Shown here one piece after another: positions 5,061-6,432 of a DNA stretch of 6,432 nt. Origin of the DNA: Rickettsiales bacterium (GTDB taxonomy: Bacteria > Pseudomonadota > Alphaproteobacteria > Rickettsiales > UBA1997). Both the position numbers and the translations under genes were made by a program. The first letter of the stretch is position 1, and each line of letters opens with the position of its first letter. Under the pieces are notes generated by a model that ran no database searches, was not told the DNA's origin, and saw only the letters and a list, made by a program, of their open reading frames with translations. Location: the NCBI GenBank assembly GCA_947441875.1, contig CANEUR010000062.1, positions 1-6,432 of the forward strand. Reading direction: 5' to 3'.

Positions 5061-6432
5061 ATGCTTCGAGACATTAGAAAAAACAAAATATTTAATCGCC
5101 GAGTATTTATTTTAGGCATTGGTCAATCTATTCTTACCTCTTTTTTATTATTAAGACTAGGTTATTTACAAATTTGGAAACACAATCAATACAGCATTCA
5201 AGCCGATAGTAATCGCATTAGAGCCTTAATAAACCCTGCTCCAAGGGGTATTATTTTTGATCGTCATGGTCTGCCTCTTACCAAAAATGAAAGCAATTTT
5301 CGCTTGTTAGTTTATTTAGGTAAAAAACATAATATTAATCAAACTATCGATAACTTATCTGAAATTTTAGATCTTACCGAACAACAAAAACAAAGCTTTT
5401 ATAATAAAATCAAATCTGGTAAAAGAAAAAATGTTGTTTCACTTATCGATAATTTAAACTGGCACGATCTTGCTAAAATCGAAAGCAACTCTCATTTATT
5501 GCCAGCCATTTCAATTGAAAGTGGTATTATTAGAAAATATCCTTATCCTTATGAAACCGCTCATTTTTTAGGCTATGTTTCGTTACCTTCTGAAAAACAA
5601 ATTGAAAAATTACCCATCAACAATCTTAGTGCCGAAAATAATAAAAACCTATTTATGCATCCAGATTTCCGCATCGGATCTTTTGGAATCGAAAAAACTT
5701 TCGACACTGCTTTACGCGGTGAATATGGCACAAAATATGTCGAGGTTAATGTTCATGAAGTTCCGCTTCGCACCCTCGATTATAAGCAATATAACGAAGG
5801 TTCAAGAATTAATCTTACTATAAATTTTGGTTTGCAAAAATTTGTAACCGACAGAATAAAAAACGATACTGCTTCGGCGGTGGTCATTGATGTAAAAACA
5901 GGCGAAATTTTAGCTTATGCCTCTTCACCATCTTTTGATCCAAATAATTTTGTAGAAGGAGTTTCAAAAGAATATTGGCAACAACTCACCTCCGATCCTA
6001 AAAAACCACTCAATAACAAGCCTATTTCGGCACTTTATGCCCCCGGATCTACCTTTAAACTAATGGTTGCGTTGGCAGCCCTTGAAAATGGCTACAACCC
6101 AGATAACTATGTTTTTTGCAACGGCTCTTATCAACTAGGTAAACGCACTTTTCACTGCTGGAAAGAAGGTGGGCATGGCTCTCTTAATTTGACTGATGCC
6201 ATTATGCACTCTTGCAACACTTATTTTTTTACCCTTGCTAATCAAATTGGTTACGAAAAAATTGTGGCGATGGCAAAAAAATTTGGTTATGGCGAAAAGT
6301 TCGATATTAGTTTAAGCGGTGTCAAAGCTGGATTACTTCCTAATGAAGATTGGAAACAAAAAGTTTTTAAACAACCTTGGGTAAAAGGCGATACTCTAAA
6401 CACAGCCATAGGACAAGGAAATGTTTTAGCAA
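5061..6432 (+). CDS. mrdA: Penicillin-binding protein 2, peptidoglycan transpeptidase (cut by right window edge)
   Basis: Class B PBP that cross-links new peptidoglycan during cell elongation, acting in the periplasm with RodA and MreCD. The frame from the ATG at 5061 is open for 457 codons to the edge. One N-terminal membrane anchor lies at about 15-40 (VFILGIGQSILTSFLLL). The pedestal/dimerisation domain includes APRGIIFDRHGLPL from about residue 60 and RIGSFGIEKTFDTALRGEYG at 204-223. The transpeptidase domain shows ASAVVIDVKTGEILA-like sequence, the active site STFK with catalytic Ser330 and Lys333, CNGSYQLGKRTFHCWKEGGHG-type sequence, and the SxN motif SCN at 384-386. NTAIGQGNVLA is reached at the edge; the KTG motif and about 100-150 residues lie outside. 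The start is 9 bp after mreD, consistent with one operon; rodA would be expected next. Identity is secure. Confidence 0.95.
   Translation, partial: MLRDIRKNKIFNRRVFILGIGQSILTSFLLLRLGYLQIWKHNQYSIQADSNRIRALINPAPRGIIFDRHGLPLTKNESNFRLLVYLGKKHNINQTIDNLSEILDLTEQQKQSFYNKIKSGKRKNVVSLIDNLNWHDLAKIESNSHLLPAISIESGIIRKYPYPYETAHFLGYVSLPSEKQIEKLPINNLSAENNKNLFMHPDFRIGSFGIEKTFDTALRGEYGTKYVEVNVHEVPLRTLDYKQYNEGSRINLTINFGLQKFVTDRIKNDTASAVVIDVKTGEILAYASSPSFDPNNFVEGVSKEYWQQLTSDPKKPLNNKPISALYAPGSTFKLMVALAALENGYNPDNYVFCNGSYQLGKRTFHCWKEGGHGSLNLTDAIMHSCNTYFFTLANQIGYEKIVAMAKKFGYGEKFDISLSGVKAGLLPNEDWKQKVFKQPWVKGDTLNTAIGQGNVLA

Noticed and set aside
5575..5823. 82-residue plus-strand frame inside mrdA
   Set aside because: It is out of frame with PBP2, whose conserved GSFGIEK and surrounding motifs occupy this stretch.

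Overview
The window is a strongly AT-rich bacterial segment with five recognisable or clearly open genes. The set points to an alphaproteobacterium with a reduced, AT-biased genome, probably host-associated and of the Rickettsiales/Holosporales type. The reasons are a compact FtsY with no acidic N-terminal domain, a YejA-like peptide-binding protein, the mreD-mrdA gene pair, almost no Shine-Dalgarno sequences, and short AT-rich intergenic spaces. The taxonomic placement is inference; no rRNA or other marker is present.

Layout: (1) 1-303, minus strand: the first 101 residues of leucyl-tRNA synthetase (leuS), cut by the window edge. (2) 304-711: a 408-bp AT-rich divergent spacer holding a likely leuS promoter and a near-palindrome at about 465-530. 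(3) 712-1584, plus strand: a 290-residue orphan protein with 10-residue tandem repeats near its N-terminus (TDALPTT type), a basic patch and two helical, charged blocks. I do not recognise its family. (4) A 13-bp perfect hairpin at 1595-1631 separates it from the convergent neighbour and includes that neighbour's stop codon. (5) 1621-3327, minus: a secreted family-5 (YejA-like) peptide-binding protein, overlapping the end of (6) 3293-4237, minus: the SRP receptor ftsY. (7) 4238-4559: a second divergent spacer with a 21-bp palindrome next to ftsY, an imperfect direct repeat and a 15-bp perfect hairpin. (8) 4560-5051, plus: mreD, followed after 9 bp by (9) 5061 to the right edge, plus: mrdA (PBP2), with its transpeptidase serine motif visible and the C-terminus missing.

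How they work together: leuS is translation housekeeping. FtsY brings ribosomes to the membrane so that envelope proteins, including MreD and PBP2, can be inserted; MreD and PBP2 belong to the elongasome that builds lateral cell wall, so the organism very likely still makes peptidoglycan. The peptide-binding protein would feed an ABC importer whose permease and ATPase genes are not here. The orphan repeat protein is the only accessory-looking gene and the best candidate for something undescribed. I see no complete novel multi-gene system, mobile element, CRISPR array, tRNA or rRNA.
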